A DNA stretch of 64,000 bases, from NCBI GenBank assembly GCA_947579605.1, contig OX388307.1, positions 22,917,237-22,981,236 of the forward strand, read 5' to 3'. Made by a program: the position numbers and the translations under genes. The notes below the pieces were generated by a model. That model was not told the origin of the DNA and did not search any database. It saw nothing but the letters and a program-made list of their open reading frames with translations. Below, one piece after another: positions 35,275-47,431 of the stretch (position 1 is the stretch's first letter; each line of letters starts with the position of its first letter). Origin of the DNA: Athripsodes cinereus. Lineage: Eukaryota; Arthropoda; Insecta; Trichoptera; Leptoceridae.

Positions 35275-35521
35275 TGGAGCACCCGGTAAAGAATTGGTCT
35301 CCCACTCTTATCCGTAGTTTTCGAGTGTCCTGTAAAAGGCAGGTGTTCGAAAAAATAAGACATTTTACATCTTAAATTCAGCGATGAGGCTTGCCACCCA
35401 TAATGAATGTCTGGATTTTATATTGGCACGGAGAGGACAGCTTGCATGTTTATTATATGCAGCTGCTCTGCTGGCTACCCCACTTGTGGGATATGCCGTG
35501 ATGGTATAGTAGTAGTAGTAG
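35275..35521 (+). repeat. Dispersed repeat R3, best copy
   Basis: Runs from GTGGAGCACCCGGTAAAGAA through TTCAGCGATGAGGCTTGCCA, TATTGGCACGGAGAGGAC and GCTACCCCACTTGTGGGATA to ATGCCGTGATGGTATAG and a TAG run. At least eight other full or partial copies are in the window, on both strands. No frame and no pol III boxes that I can see. Probably a non-autonomous retroposon or the 3' UTR of a LINE. Confidence 0.7.
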
Positions 35522-36821
35522 TGATGTATAATAATACTGTAATAAAAATAATAACAAGTAATAAAGCATTTTAATAATCGATGTACATACGTAAATTTAT
35601 CATTAAACTTATAAATCATTTCCAGATTTTATAGTAAAAGCGTGATGCATGGAAATTTTCACATTAAATGTGTACACGTATTTATGTAAGTACAATAAAT
35701 GATAAAGTGTTTGAAGAGTGGAAACAAGAATTATCAAATTAATAGTTATAGTAGGCAAATAGGTGTGGAAAATAAAACAATTGCTGAATAAACAAAAGAA
35801 AATGAAACATGTTACATATAATGCAACTATTATTAGTTGATCATCCTGTTGAAAGATCGGTACGTGCAATTATTAATTGTGTGGTTATAGTAAATACCTG
35901 AATATAAATAGAAATATAGAAATAATATCGTTGTTCTGGTCTATGACATTCTTGGTTCCTGCCTCCACGCGCTCTTCTGGTCGCCATATATCAATTGAGT
36001 ATTGATACGCAATTTCCTTCCAAACCAGTAATGTCTTATTATTGGTAATAATTTTTCGCTATCTTCCCACACATCTGAGAGTAGACATGCGCAAGATATT
36101 AATAATACTGGACGCTATTACAGGGGCATTAAGCTGTCACCGATGCTGATTTCTGTTGCCTCGAGCACACAACTCCTCACCATGTACTTTTTTTCTATAT
36201 TCATACCATGTATTGATTACTGTGGCGCCTTCAAACTCTTATACACATTTCCAAAAAGTGTTTTTGTTTAATTTACTTGAAGTAATTAAACGCATTTAAT
36301 AAATGCACGGCATTCCAATATCTATATATCATAATTTATTCGATTAAGATTAAGCCTTAAAGAATAATATCTATCTGAAAGATATTTTTCACTATCAATG
36401 AAATCGAAAACTTTAAATATTTGTTCTATGGATATTTTTTAGCGTTGATATGGATTGGAACTCAATACATACAAAGTCGCCTAGGTTGCACTGAATTGAT
36501 TCTTATAATAGGTAGGTAGGTTACATAGCTAGGTACTGCATTGTTGAGGAATAAGACGTATAAATAACATTATTTATTTTAATATCGTAGAAATATCCTT
36601 GTATTCGTAACTCAGATGCTTAGTATGGTGTATCGGAAACCAGGTGGTTTTATCAGGACCTATAAATAATTGTATCTACATTATTATATACATACTGTAG
36701 ACATCAACGTGTGGTTCTAACGAAACTTGTCATGGAATTATTGTGTCCTAACTGATATTCAATTTATAACAACTTATCATTTATCCTTGCTGTCTTTTAC
36801 ATTTTCCTCGTATTTAATAAG

Positions 36822-37580
36822 AATAATAAATATTTATTGCACAAAAAGTAGGTACACTATAAAACAAAACATAAAACAAAATAGTATTGAAACATAATAT
36901 CTGAGTAGAATAGGCGAAGATTTTGCATAAGCGCCCATCTTACTCATCAAGCAAAAAATAAAAGTAAATAATTAATAAAATAAAGTAAAATCATATAAGA
37001 TATACATTTAGATTTTGGAACAGTTTACAACTCTGCGGAACTCTCACCTCGAGGCTGACCCAATCGGATGTCCCTTCACCAATAGGTACATACATACCTA
37101 CTCTTTGCACATCGCATTGGCCTAAAGCTGTAATGATGTGCAAAGGAAATTTAAAGAGAATAATAATAATAATAATAATACTCTCTGCTGTTGGCCCGTA
37201 AGATAGCTTTTCATCCAACACAGAGCATTATCAGTAATATTATGGATCCCTAATCGGACCAAAAAACTTCAAAATCTACGCTATTGAAGGCACTACTAAA
37301 GTCTTAAAGTATCAGCAATGTTAATTGTCTAACCTCTATAACAGACCTCACATCCTTAGATACCTTAAATAGGATGGTGGTTGGACTGTGTCTCCTACGA
37401 AAACCAGATTAGAATTGATTGGGAAAATAAATTGTTAGTCAGAAGATAGTCATTCAATTGCTGATACAAAGTTTTTCCATGAACTTCGAAAGGAGAAGCA
37501 GAATTAAAATAGGCCGGTAATCTTTTGGTGAAGATGAGGTGCCAACCTTTGCGAGTGGGATTACATTTGCTTTAATCTAT
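36822..37580 (-). pseudogene. jockey/CR1-like LINE RT remnant
   Basis: On the minus strand, in shifting frames: SSPKDYRPIL (about 37520), SKFMEKLCISN, GFRRRHSPTTILFKVSKDVR (about 37390), a decayed FSSAFNSV corresponding to D-SKAFD-V (about 37270), CWMKSYLTGQQQR (about 37200) and SDWVSLEVRVPQS, equivalent to W..V..GVPQGS (about 37050). These are consecutive RT motifs in the right order. An AAT microsatellite at 37160-37180 has expanded inside the frame. The 3' end (GTGCAATAAATATTTATTATTC on the minus strand) lies near 36822. The YADD palm motif is gone. Non-functional. Confidence 0.75.
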
Positions 37581-37721
37581 TAGTTAGGAAAATATGCGAA
37601 AAGAAATGATTTTTTTAATGAAAAACACGATAATGTGAATAATATAATCTGAAACAATTTCAACAGGCGGGGAAAAAAGTGAAGATTCAACTCATTGAGG
37701 CCAATTGATACTGAATCAGTT

Positions 37722-37893
37722 GAGTTCGTCAGTATCCTGGAGTTAGAGTCTCGGCCTCATGCACATAAGGTGCGCGGTTCGATTCCAGGTGCCGGCACAC
37801 TTCTTTTTCACGACACAAGCTTTCAGCTTAGGTACTGAAATAGATGTATAATGTTGTGTATACGTTTAAAACAAAAATCTAGATAAATATATT
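37722..37893 (+). mobile_element. tRNA-derived SINE, family S1, copy 3
   Basis: + strand copy: GTTCGTCAGTATCCTGGAGT (damaged A box), B box GGTTCGATTCC, GGTGCCGGCACA, a body ending AAATCTAGATAAATATATTT. More diverged than the other two. Confidence 0.8.
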
Positions 37894-37899
37894 TTAATA

Positions 37900-40800
37900 A
37901 AAAAAAAGTTACTCTGTTTACCCAAACTACACTTTTTTTTATATTTCCACGTATCGCTACGGGAGGATGAGTCAGTATTGGAGTAAAGAAACCTTTTTTC
38001 GCCAAATGGCAGAGACGTAAACAATGATTAGGTTGAAGTTTGTTCTCTCCCATAATAGAGGATTAATACATCTTTAAATTAATATTTGATACATGGATTG
38101 GTGTTTACATGAATATGTATCATTGTGAAATTGTTTTGTAATTTATGAACTTCGAGTAATGCAAAGGTCACAACTATCATGTCACTCATTGTTAGTAATA
38201 CGAAATAAATAAATTTATTAATTAATTAAACAGAAATAAGTTTTCATATTCTCAATCCCGGATAATCAATTCATAACTACCTTTACAATTTAATTTTAAA
38301 CAAAAGATTTTAATATCCTATGTAGTACGACGACCGCAGATTAATTGAAAGGCATGAATATAATAATGATTTTAAATTCATTTTCTCTTATTAATTTCAA
38401 CTGCGGATTGGAAAAATAAGGTACTTTTATTCTAATTATGAGTTTTTCTCTAAGCATAATATCTTATGAAAATAATATCTTTTCAATATTTGAAACAAAT
38501 ACAAAATTAGTAAAATTATAATAAAATAATAAATTCAGTTTATTTCATTCCATAAGCATTTGTTGTAATTAAAAACATTTTCACACTGTGTCATGAAATA
38601 CAATGTATGAAGTATCGGGAAGCTGTATCATTAAATATAAATCATTAACACCTCATGACATAATCATTAAAACTTTTTGTTGTAATTATCATTTTGATTG
38701 CGATTTAATAAAACTTGTCGCTCGTCTCCTGGCCGCAATGCTTTGAGTATTGTATTTATATTCAGACAGGATGTTAGCAGAATAATGTATATAGATTAAG
38801 GCAGTAAATTGAACCAATATGTCGTTTTCCAAGTACGTTTTACAGAATTCTTTCGTAATGTTATTTTTCCCTTTTATATCTTTCGCTGCATTATTTTTCC
38901 TTTTTATACATGTATCATATATTTCCATTAACTGCATTTGATGCTTTTATTGTTGGCGTTTTTATATGAATATAATTAGGTATTTCATTTAATATCATAC
39001 GTGAGACAGACGGTGAATATACGAGCATAATAATATATTGATCGCAGTTAGTTAAAGTAGTCTTGAAATACCTCCAACTTATTGTAGATTACACTATTTG
39101 TGGTCTTATTTAATATGTCAGGTTTCGTGCCTAGTTATTACTTGACACTGATAACCAAAACATGATGAAATTGACACTAGATAGCATTTATGAATCTCAG
39201 CACTCGGAATTTCGGTATTCATTCAGCATTTTAGGACAATATGTTGTGTTCGTTAAACGATCATGGCTGGTATGGAGGACTGAGTAAATATTGGAAAACG
39301 CATTGTAATAACGAAGTATCATTTACACCTTTTACAATACGTTTCGCCATCGTTTTGTTTCCAGTTCTTTGTATGTCGACGATAAGATTCAGATTAGATT
39401 GCAAAATATGAAGCCACTTTTTGACACAAATAGCCGGCACATCGGTTTACAAAATACAATAAACAGATAATATTTCTCGTACTTCTACAATCCAATTCAA
39501 TATCTTCATCAGGTCTCTCGAGTTGTAATATTCCGCTCCACTTTACATCTGCCGGCATTTATTTGTATACTTTATTGATATGTTCCCGCATTATGTCGCA
39601 CCGTTAAAACAATCCCGTGAAACATTCTTTGATTATTGAAGAACTACATAGGGACCGTCAGTGATGTTGTGTAATACAATGTACACGTCTTCTCATTAAC
39701 ATATCTTTAAATTAAATTACTTTACAAAACAGGGTCTGTAGTTTCCTTATATCAATTTATATAGGATGTAAAATGACAAATTTCTTGTGTTAAGATACTA
39801 ATAGACAAAACTATTTATAATTAAATCTTTAGGTATTATTTCGGTGATGAAATATCGTGCTCGCTAATTGTTATGATAAAAAAAATCCTAAATTCTTTGA
39901 ATTAAATTGGATATTTTTTGACATTGTTGCATATTTTTAGCTAACAGCTAACTCGTTCTGATTGCAATAAAGCTACTAAAAATATTGATAAATAGGACGG
40001 GTTACATGCCAAGCATAAAATATTAAAGATCTTAGAAGGTAAAGCTTGCAACGTTAATAATGAACATTATTATTCTAATATTTACACGTAGTTCAATTTG
40101 TTTTATACAATAAACAATTGGAACGTTTGTTTGGTGCATAAGTTAAGTGATACATAAATGAATTAAAGTATTATAAGAAAATGTAAGTAGGTGACTATGT
40201 ATGAATAATATCATCATTATCAACATTTTCTATTCTATTTATGTGTAAGATATTCATTCTCACTCAAGATTAACAAACCTATCAATAAATAAAAAAAAAA
40301 CATCATTAAGCAATTGTTCCAAATTATTAAATGTTTAAGATGTCAACATAATGAGAAATAAATACACAAATATGGTTATGATAATTATGGTTCTTGCATT
40401 AAACAAATTTTTAAAATCAATAAATCCTTCATTGTTGACAGCATCCCAGGATGATATATGGCACCAAAGAACAACCTCGTTATTAACCAATTATGGTAAC
40501 AATATCACGTATACATAGTTATTATTTTATGAATTATACATAATAAATATATGAGTATTGATATTAAAGGATACTATAATATATCGTAGAAATATTATAT
40601 ATCTAACTATAATATATAACGTCGATGTGTGGAACTCAAAAACTTGTTTTTCAACTAAAGACATGTTCGTATAAGTAGTGCTAATCATCTGCATGGAATC
40701 ACTACCACTGACCATAAGGATATAGATACCTAAAAGTGCGTAAAACAATCCGTAAACTAATCTACTGTCTGTACATATTGTAGATAAAAAATGTCTGCAC

Positions 40801-41140
40801 ATTTTACACTACAACTTTGATTGTTATTAACAAAATAATGTAAACGCAAAAATAATTGTTACAAATTTGTAATTATTATACCGCTAACCATCGACCTATG
40901 AATTATAAACTAGTAACATGAAAATAGTTTTGTCAGAAAACATGCCTCAAAAATAATAATATTAACTACTATGTTCTTTCACTCCATAAAACTAAGATGG
41001 TGAAAATTTCTTATCTACTTGTACTTATTCCAGCACAATTTAAATTATTTTTGAATTTAAATAATTTCGTGGGTCCCAAAATTACACTAACTTATTCTCC
41101 ATTAGGAAGAGCCATTACAATATTTAATCATTTGGGGTAT
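37900..41140. other. Gene-free AT-rich stretch
   Basis: About 3.2 kb with no recognisable gene, repeat family or structure. Short frames (38689-38937 minus, 40527-40802 minus) look like chance. Confidence 0.5.
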
Positions 41141-41149
41141 CATGTTGAT

Positions 41150-41260
41150 ATATTCAATATTGAAATTTTGATATTATTGACCGAAGGTACATGTTGAAAG
41201 TCCATTTCAAGGTGAATTAAAAAAAAACACTATTTAGTTAACTTCCAAATCTTACAATTG
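41150..41260 (+). repeat. PLE-end-like repeat R5, copy 1
   Basis: TTGATATTATTGACCGAAGG, TACATGTTGAAAGTCC, CATTTCAAGGTGAATT, then A9 and CACTATTTAGTTAACTTCC. It matches 54590-54680 along its length and the leader of the hammerhead hairpin (950-1000) in the GGTAC.TG.TGGAA..CA part. Confidence 0.6.
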
Positions 41261-43920
41261 ACTTTATTAATTACGCTTCCTAGTATTCAGAGACTCTCGA
41301 CTCCATCTTGAGACGATTATAAGAAAAGTGAAATTAGATACCAACAAGGACAAAAACAATAAAAATATTATAATATAATAATACCTATAATTAAACTAAA
41401 TAGTTTTTTTTTCAATTCACAAATTCAATATAATATTGGTAATAATCAATTCACCAAATGTATTGAATGAATATTGAAATAATATTTGATATTGTGTTGT
41501 TTTTATTATTGTTAATTTTAGAATAATTAAGGAGAAATTCTATTAATGATGTTTATTTGGAACATCGATATTTACATAACGCCCAAAACCAAAATCGTTG
41601 CTTATTGTAAAAATAACCGATGGTTCCTCACTTTCATATTAAATTAAAAAATATACGAATATCATTGCGAAAAAACTTATGGTTTAATCTCAATTTGCAT
41701 ATATTTTTGATTATTTTATTTGGAGATATTAATTTTTCATTACTTTATAACTATTAAATTTGATTTTTAAAAATATCCTTCATTCTGCGCTCCATACAAA
41801 TTTGACATTGTTCCTCAACACTTTGATAGCTTTTTTAAACAAAATTGAAAAATGTCATTATATTTCAACGAAAAAAAGTGTCTAGTTTAATAAAACTATA
41901 GTTAATTTCGTTATTTTTCTATTTATTACACTTTTTATTACCACCAAAATAAAAAAAAGCAAAAATATCTGCGTGTTCCTGCGTTATGCACAATTGTGCA
42001 TAACGATATTTTATATAAAATTCTTTTTCTATTTTGCATAAAACGATATTTTTTTTTTTGTTTTAAGTATGCTGTCAACTTTTATTTCTTCATTTAAATA
42101 CAAATAAATATCATTCAAGTGGAAAAAAGACTGCAAAAGCTTATTATATTAGAGGTAGTATAATTAAGACATTTCTTTTTGTATCAAAAAAGGTACATTT
42201 CTGGCAAGGAAAATGAGTATATCGCTAAAATAATATATTTAACACTAAGATAATACTCCCAACTTGTATTTAATTATAAAAAACACTAAGAAATTGCGCG
42301 AAGTTTCAAGTAAAAAACAAATTCACATTATAAATCACGTGTTTTTTGTTATGCACATAAGGATTTTGTATGTAAAGGACAGTTCACATTGTGGACCGCG
42401 GAATTACAACGGTGATAGATATAAATACCACATAATGCATGCGCATAAATTTTAAACACTTTTTATTTGAAAAATAAGTTATTTTATTCATAATATATTA
42501 TATTTTATTCATATTCCTATATAATATAATATTTTTTTGCCATAGCTGAAATACATCATATGTAAACTTATCTATATAACAAGTATACTATGGTGATATA
42601 CCATTGTGCTCTGAACTAAAGTCTAGTTTGAGAGATCTACAGGAGTCTGATATATAAAAATGTTAATAAACAATAAGGTGACACTGGCACTTGTCTTATT
42701 TTTATTCCCTAAATTTTAAATCCGAGCTATAAAAGTTCAATATCTTCAGTAATTTGCGCAAGGTTCCCATATGTACGGGGGCCCCGGCGGTTGTTCTATT
42801 TCTTTGTCGTAAAAACAGTTAATTTATTTCTGTGTTAATATAAATATTCTCATAGAATCATTTACTTCATCATTAATTTCTAACTACCTGTGCAGGTACA
42901 TTGAAAACTTGAATCAAAATTTGGACGAGATGTGAAATTATCGCATTGCCGTGATGTCGATAATTTAGTCATTATTTTCCATATAGGTATACCCACCTAT
43001 TTTGTTTTATGAGAATTTTTATGCCTGCGGAAGTCTTAGAAGGGTTTTATTTATTATTATTTGTTCACGGCTCGAGTCTTTTACATGTAGAAGATTTACA
43101 TACATAATTTATATAAGGTAAGTATATGTATAATGGATTAAGACACAGCAAGTTATATTAAAAGTCACCAAAAAAGTAAAAAAATAACAATGAAATTGTC
43201 TCAGCAATAATAATTATTGATATTAAGAAAAAACATACTGAGCATGTAAACTGCCCTTTATAAATCTTGTGCATAACGACGTGTCTATGGTTTATAAGCA
43301 AAGATTTTGGTTTTAGGCGATAAACATTTTTCGATGTTTCGATGGATTGCATTTGGGTGCAATGGTGTACCTTCACTCACAACGCTTTCTGAGTCGGGAG
43401 CATTCTATTGGATAGTTTTGTCAGTCAATAGTAAAACAGTATCAGTATAATAATTATGCATTTTAATATTGTACTCTGTGTAATGTTATTTTCACATGTA
43501 ATTTGTTTTATTTATTGTTAAGTTTTTAAAACATTTTTATTTTGTAATGATGTCTTGTATTTTGTGAACATCGCTCACCGCAAAGGTGAAAGCTGCAAAA
43601 ACAATTGGTATAATTTTTAGATAATAAATAAATGATAATCTTATATACTTCATAAGACCATAAACTACTACTACAATAATAATAAAAAAAAAACAATCCT
43701 TCAAGTCTTGCAACACAAATGTGTTTGGTCACATTATCAATTTTTCCTTTAAATTATTCTGATCTATAGATCAATGTACATAGGTCGATGTTACTCACCA
43801 AAATTATTATTCTTTTACTAAGAGAGCTGAGAAACATATTTTGTCAGGCGACTATTATTAAAGTTAGGTATAACAGCCTAGTGCATTAAGATCAGTTTAC
43901 CAATACAAATATAATTATAG
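41260..43920. other. Gene-free AT-rich stretch
   Basis: No supported gene. A 22-base perfect palindrome (GTTATGCACAATTGTGCATAAC, each half 11 bases) is at about 41991-42012, and GTTATGCAC recurs near 42348 and, inverted, near 43268. Confidence 0.4.
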
Positions 43921-44036
43921 GCTACTAGTCTTACTATATATATATATATATATAAGTATCGCTTTTGGGTACTCTACGTACAGTAGCCTTGAGAAAGGCT
44001 TTTATAGTTGGTCTTGAGAAAGACCGTTGGCTTCTG

Positions 44037-44072
44037 CCCGACGTTTCGTGCAGGATTCAACCTGACATCAGC
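44037..44072 (-). ncRNA. Hammerhead-like core downstream of PLE ORF
   Basis: The minus strand reads CTGATGT - CAGG/CCTG stem with a 6-base loop - CACGAAACGTCGGGC. CUGAUG is intact but the A9 position is U, and two extra bases precede CGAAA. It begins about 100 bases after the ORF stop, where PLE hammerheads are known to lie. Cleavage activity is doubtful because of A9. Confidence 0.45.
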
Positions 44073-44175
44073 TGGGGCGTAGAGGGGCGGTGGCAGGCTT
44101 CGGCGGCGCGGGTGTCGTGAAGGCAGCAGGCGTCGATGAGCAAGGGAGAACGGAGATTTTGTCGACGTACACTTA

Positions 44176-44990
44176 CTACGATTCACGGCCGCAGCGTGAA
44201 ACGGTCGGTGTGGGGAAGAAGCGTGCAGCGAGGCGGGTACTACGTCGCGCAGGCTGGGGAGTGGCTATGTTAGCATGTCGAGTACGGGTGTGGGTCGTTG
44301 CGTTCGGGGGTGTTTGAGTGACGTCGATCGGTGGTGTATGGTTGACGGCTGTGCGAGAGGGAGCGATCGAGCGTGAAGATGAGTGATGCGTTTTTTCGAT
44401 TACCGTTTGCCAGGCGAACGGTAATCGCTTACTGTCATCACGTGAATTCATACTGTGGTCCCGTTTGTGTATCTCAATCGCCTCGCGGTATACGCGCGAA
44501 GACTCGTTGTTGAGTTTGGCGATTGTTCGAGCTGAATCGAAGTCGATACAGTGTCCTTCAGTCATACTATGCATCGCTAGGGTAGAAGATGTTTTTTTAC
44601 CCTTCACATCTACTCTGTGTTCAGCCACTCGAGCAGATGTGCGGCGGTTAGTTTTGCCTATATAGACTTTAGGACAGTCTTTACACGGGACCTCGTATAC
44701 ACCGTGTGATTCGTTTGGGATGTGATCTTTAACACACCGCAGCATAGATTTAATCTTTTGATGGGGAGCGAAGACGACTTTTATATCGTGACGGCGTAGT
44801 ATGCGGCCGACACGATCGGTAGTTCCACGCACGTAAGGTAGCTTTGCAAAGCCCCGTAACCGAGTATTATCATCGATTTCGGTTCTCTGAGTCTCTTCTC
44901 GGGCAAATGCCTTCTTGATAATCGAATCAGAGTATCCGTTGCTTTGCAGGGCTCTCCTCAAGCGCGATAGTTCGACCGACCGATGTTGAA
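44176..44990 (-). CDS. Penelope-like element protein, C-terminal part with GIY-YIG endonuclease
   Basis: PLE proteins combine a reverse transcriptase with a GIY-YIG endonuclease that nicks the target for priming. Here the RT is missing and the frame is open from about 44990 (no ATG; QHRSVELSRL precedes the TTG). Counting from that TTG: a linker with TDRVGRILRRHDI (48-60) and FAPHQKIKSMLRCVKDHIP (64-82); the endonuclease with GVYEVPCKDCPKVYIGK (87-103), including the GIY-like GVY and the YIG; the PLE-specific CCHH zinc residues C93, C96, H131 and H137; an Arg in SARVAEH (111); and the Glu of REAIEI (160). A Ser/Thr/Pro-rich basic tail follows to a TGA/TAG-class stop at 44176. No stops for 261 codons, so the truncation is fairly recent. 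Confidence 0.85.
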
Positions 44991-45027
44991 TATATATATA
45001 TAGTAAGACTAGTATATATATAATGAG

Positions 45028-45950
45028 TTACAATCTATTGGATTGGTCTGCAACGAGTTTGGTTTTTCTTCTCCATTCGTCTCTATTCTCAGCCAGTCTT
45101 TTCAGCTCTACGTTTGAGCCACAGTTCATGACCCCCTTCAGTTGGTCCATATACGCGTCTCTTGGTCGGCCTCTGCCATTTGTCCCCTCGTTCTTACCCT
45201 CCGCGATGGCGATGAGTAGTCCTGGGTGCCTGATGTTGTGGCCAATCCAGTTAGCTCGTTGTTGGCCGATTCTCTTAAGAAGTTGCCTTTTTTCGCCTAC
45301 CCTGGTTAATACTTCTTCGTTTTCGACGTGTTCCGACCAATGGATCTTCAGCATGCGTCTGTAGCACCACATCTCAAAGGCCGCCAACCGTCCGCTTTCA
45401 CTCTTGCTGATGGTCCACGTCTCACAGCCATAAAGCAGAATGCTCCATACAAAGGCTTTAGTAAGGATCTTCCTTACGCTTAAATCAATATTTGGGGATT
45501 CCAATATCTTCGATTTTTTGTTAAAGGCAATCCTTGCCTGGTTTATTCTGCTCACAATTTCCGATTTGGAGCGTCCATCCTGGTTTATTCTGCTGCCCAA
45601 GTACACGAATTCTCTTACTTGTTTGATGCTCACTCCAATTATGGCTGTGTTCGCAGTCGCTTCCTCTCTTCCTACGACCATACATTTTGTTTTTTTCTTT
45701 ATTTATTTTCATGTTGTACTTTGACAACAGCATACTTTCCATTTTCCCTAAGGCTTCGTTCAGCTCCATTTCGGAGTCTGCGAGCAGTGCTATGTCGTCA
45801 GCATATCTAATCATGTCGACCTTTTTCCCATTTATTTTTACTCCTGTCCAGTTCTTCATTTCTTCTCTGAGTTCATCAATAGCTCGCTATATATAGCAGT
45901 TAAAGAGAGCTGGCGACATTGAGCATCCCTGTCTTACACCTACTAGTCAT
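45028..45950 (-). pseudogene. RTE-like non-LTR reverse transcriptase, 3' half
   Basis: Minus-strand pieces in order: GVRQGCSMSPALFNCYI (about 45935-45890) then an in-frame stop; REEMKNWTGVKINGKKVDMI followed by RYADDIALLADS, the RT catalytic palm (about 45800); and, after a frameshift near 45680, MVVGREEATANTAIIGVSIK, REFVYLGSRI, LLYGCETWTISKSESGRLAA, ANWIGHNIRHPG, GRGRPRDAYMDQL and a terminal DQSNRL before the stop at 45028-45030. The layout (palm, thumb, FVYLGS, LLYG-ETW, GRPR) is that of RTE-like elements. The endonuclease domain is missing. One stop and one frameshift inactivate it. The short tail TATATATAA is shared with 199-271. It abuts the PLE on the right. Confidence 0.85.
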
Positions 45951-46719
45951 ACTAGATACTAATACTTAAAATGTTTGTACTAAATGATATCCTACTATTG
46001 TTGCTATTTTATTTGAGTAATTACAAGACTCAATAAAATGCACATTTATGCAGAATATAATTTTATATTACTTTATTGCATATCAAGCAGTAAATATTAT
46101 ATTCATCTTCTATCACATTTAATTTACAATAAAATTCAATTTTACGATTATGCGGCGGCAGAATTGCCATCCACACTTCTCAGCATTACGTCTAATATTA
46201 GTATCGTAAATTTTATTATTATTGTGATGAAGATCACTAATGAAACATCAAGATAAATGTTTAAACATTTGTTTTCATAACAAAACTGCACTATTATGAA
46301 TATGATGACAATGATATATTTATTGATAATATACCTACCACACATTTCACTCTTTCATTATTTCATATAGTAATTGTTATTATATATACCAATATAGGTT
46401 GGTATATAATTATTTAGTACGATATCTTTAAGTTGAGTTAGGTATACTGTATTACTGTTTGAGCGTAGGTATAGTACCTATAATAATTATGATTCCTGAA
46501 TAATATGGATGTAGTATATTGTAGTTGAGGAGGCTAGAAGATAAGTTTCCAGACATAAAACATGTCTCTACTCATTCTATATTCATATCACTATTATCAC
46601 TACTATTATTATTATACTTATAATCCAGTACGCGATCTACTTACTCTATACCTACTCACCGGTACTAAAACTTTTACACATACATTTTATTACTGTTTCC
46701 TCTTCTCCTCAGCTCACTT

Positions 46720-46895
46720 CCGTCCACCCCTGGATGACTGTCTCCTCCATTTCCTTCCACGCCATTCGATTTCCTTCCCCAACGTGTCGAGTGATATTAT
46801 CATCCCTCCTTCTCATTGGGGGTCATCCTATGCTTTTAGTTGCTGCTCGTGTTCTCCAAGATGCGAAAGACTTTGGCCATTTGTCATCTGTTGCT
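46720..46895 (-). pseudogene. Decayed LINE RT C-terminus
   Basis: The minus strand gives SWRTRAATKSIG, a stop, then PPMRRRDDNITRHVGEGNRM and AWKEMEETVIQGWTEVS. This resembles the W..R..KR..GRPP.RW.DDI.R..G..W...A.DR..W...EA...QW pattern common at the end of arthropod non-LTR RTs. Only a short, damaged segment, so the clade is not assigned. Confidence 0.5.
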
Positions 46896-47333
46896 GTTTA
46901 AATCAATAAAACCTTAAACTTTTAATGAAATCACTAAATATGTAGTTATAATCTCGCCGCGGCATATCATCACATTTTTTTATGTAAACTGATGTGTTGA
47001 TTTTGTTATGTGAATGATGATATGCAAGAAGAATAAAATAAATATGCCAATTAACGATTTTTTCCGATTAAAATTTGTTTACTTGATTTGTGATAATTAA
47101 AAATAAATTTTACTTACTAAATATTTTAATTCATTCTTTACAGCATACTATTCATAACATTTATGTCAATAATTGACAATAGTATGAAAATATACTACTA
47201 CAGTCCAATGCACATAACACAAATTAATAACGGAAGCTATAGATACGAGATCTACATTTCATGTTCAAAAAATAGACAGTAGTAATCAATTTTTATAATA
47301 TGTAAATGAATAAAAAAATGTTAATCCATTACC

Positions 47334-47431
47334 TTAGTACTTTGTGTAGTGCGCATACTTGTAATATTTGAGAATTAACAGTTTAGTACTTTGTGTACTG
47401 TGCATATAGTATTTGAGAATTAACAGTTTGG
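47334..47431. repeat. Two-copy 49-bp tandem repeat
   Basis: TTAGTACTTTGTGTA...GAGAATTAACAGT occurs at 47334 and 47383, with a few differences. Confidence 0.8.

Larger units (their letters stand above)
43924..45010 (-). mobile_element. Penelope-like element, 5'-truncated 3' part
   Basis: Contains the GIY-YIG end of a PLE protein and, downstream on the minus strand, a hammerhead-like core. It is flanked by inverted AT-rich arms: TACTAGTCTTACTATATATA at about 43923 and its complement TATATATAGTAAGACTAGTA at about 44993. Inverted flanks are compatible with known PLE insertion patterns. The element is clearly GC-richer than its surroundings. Confidence 0.8.

Noticed and set aside
44090..44317. 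Frames on the + strand across the PLE
   Set aside because: Shadows of the GC-rich GIY-YIG frame on the minus strand.
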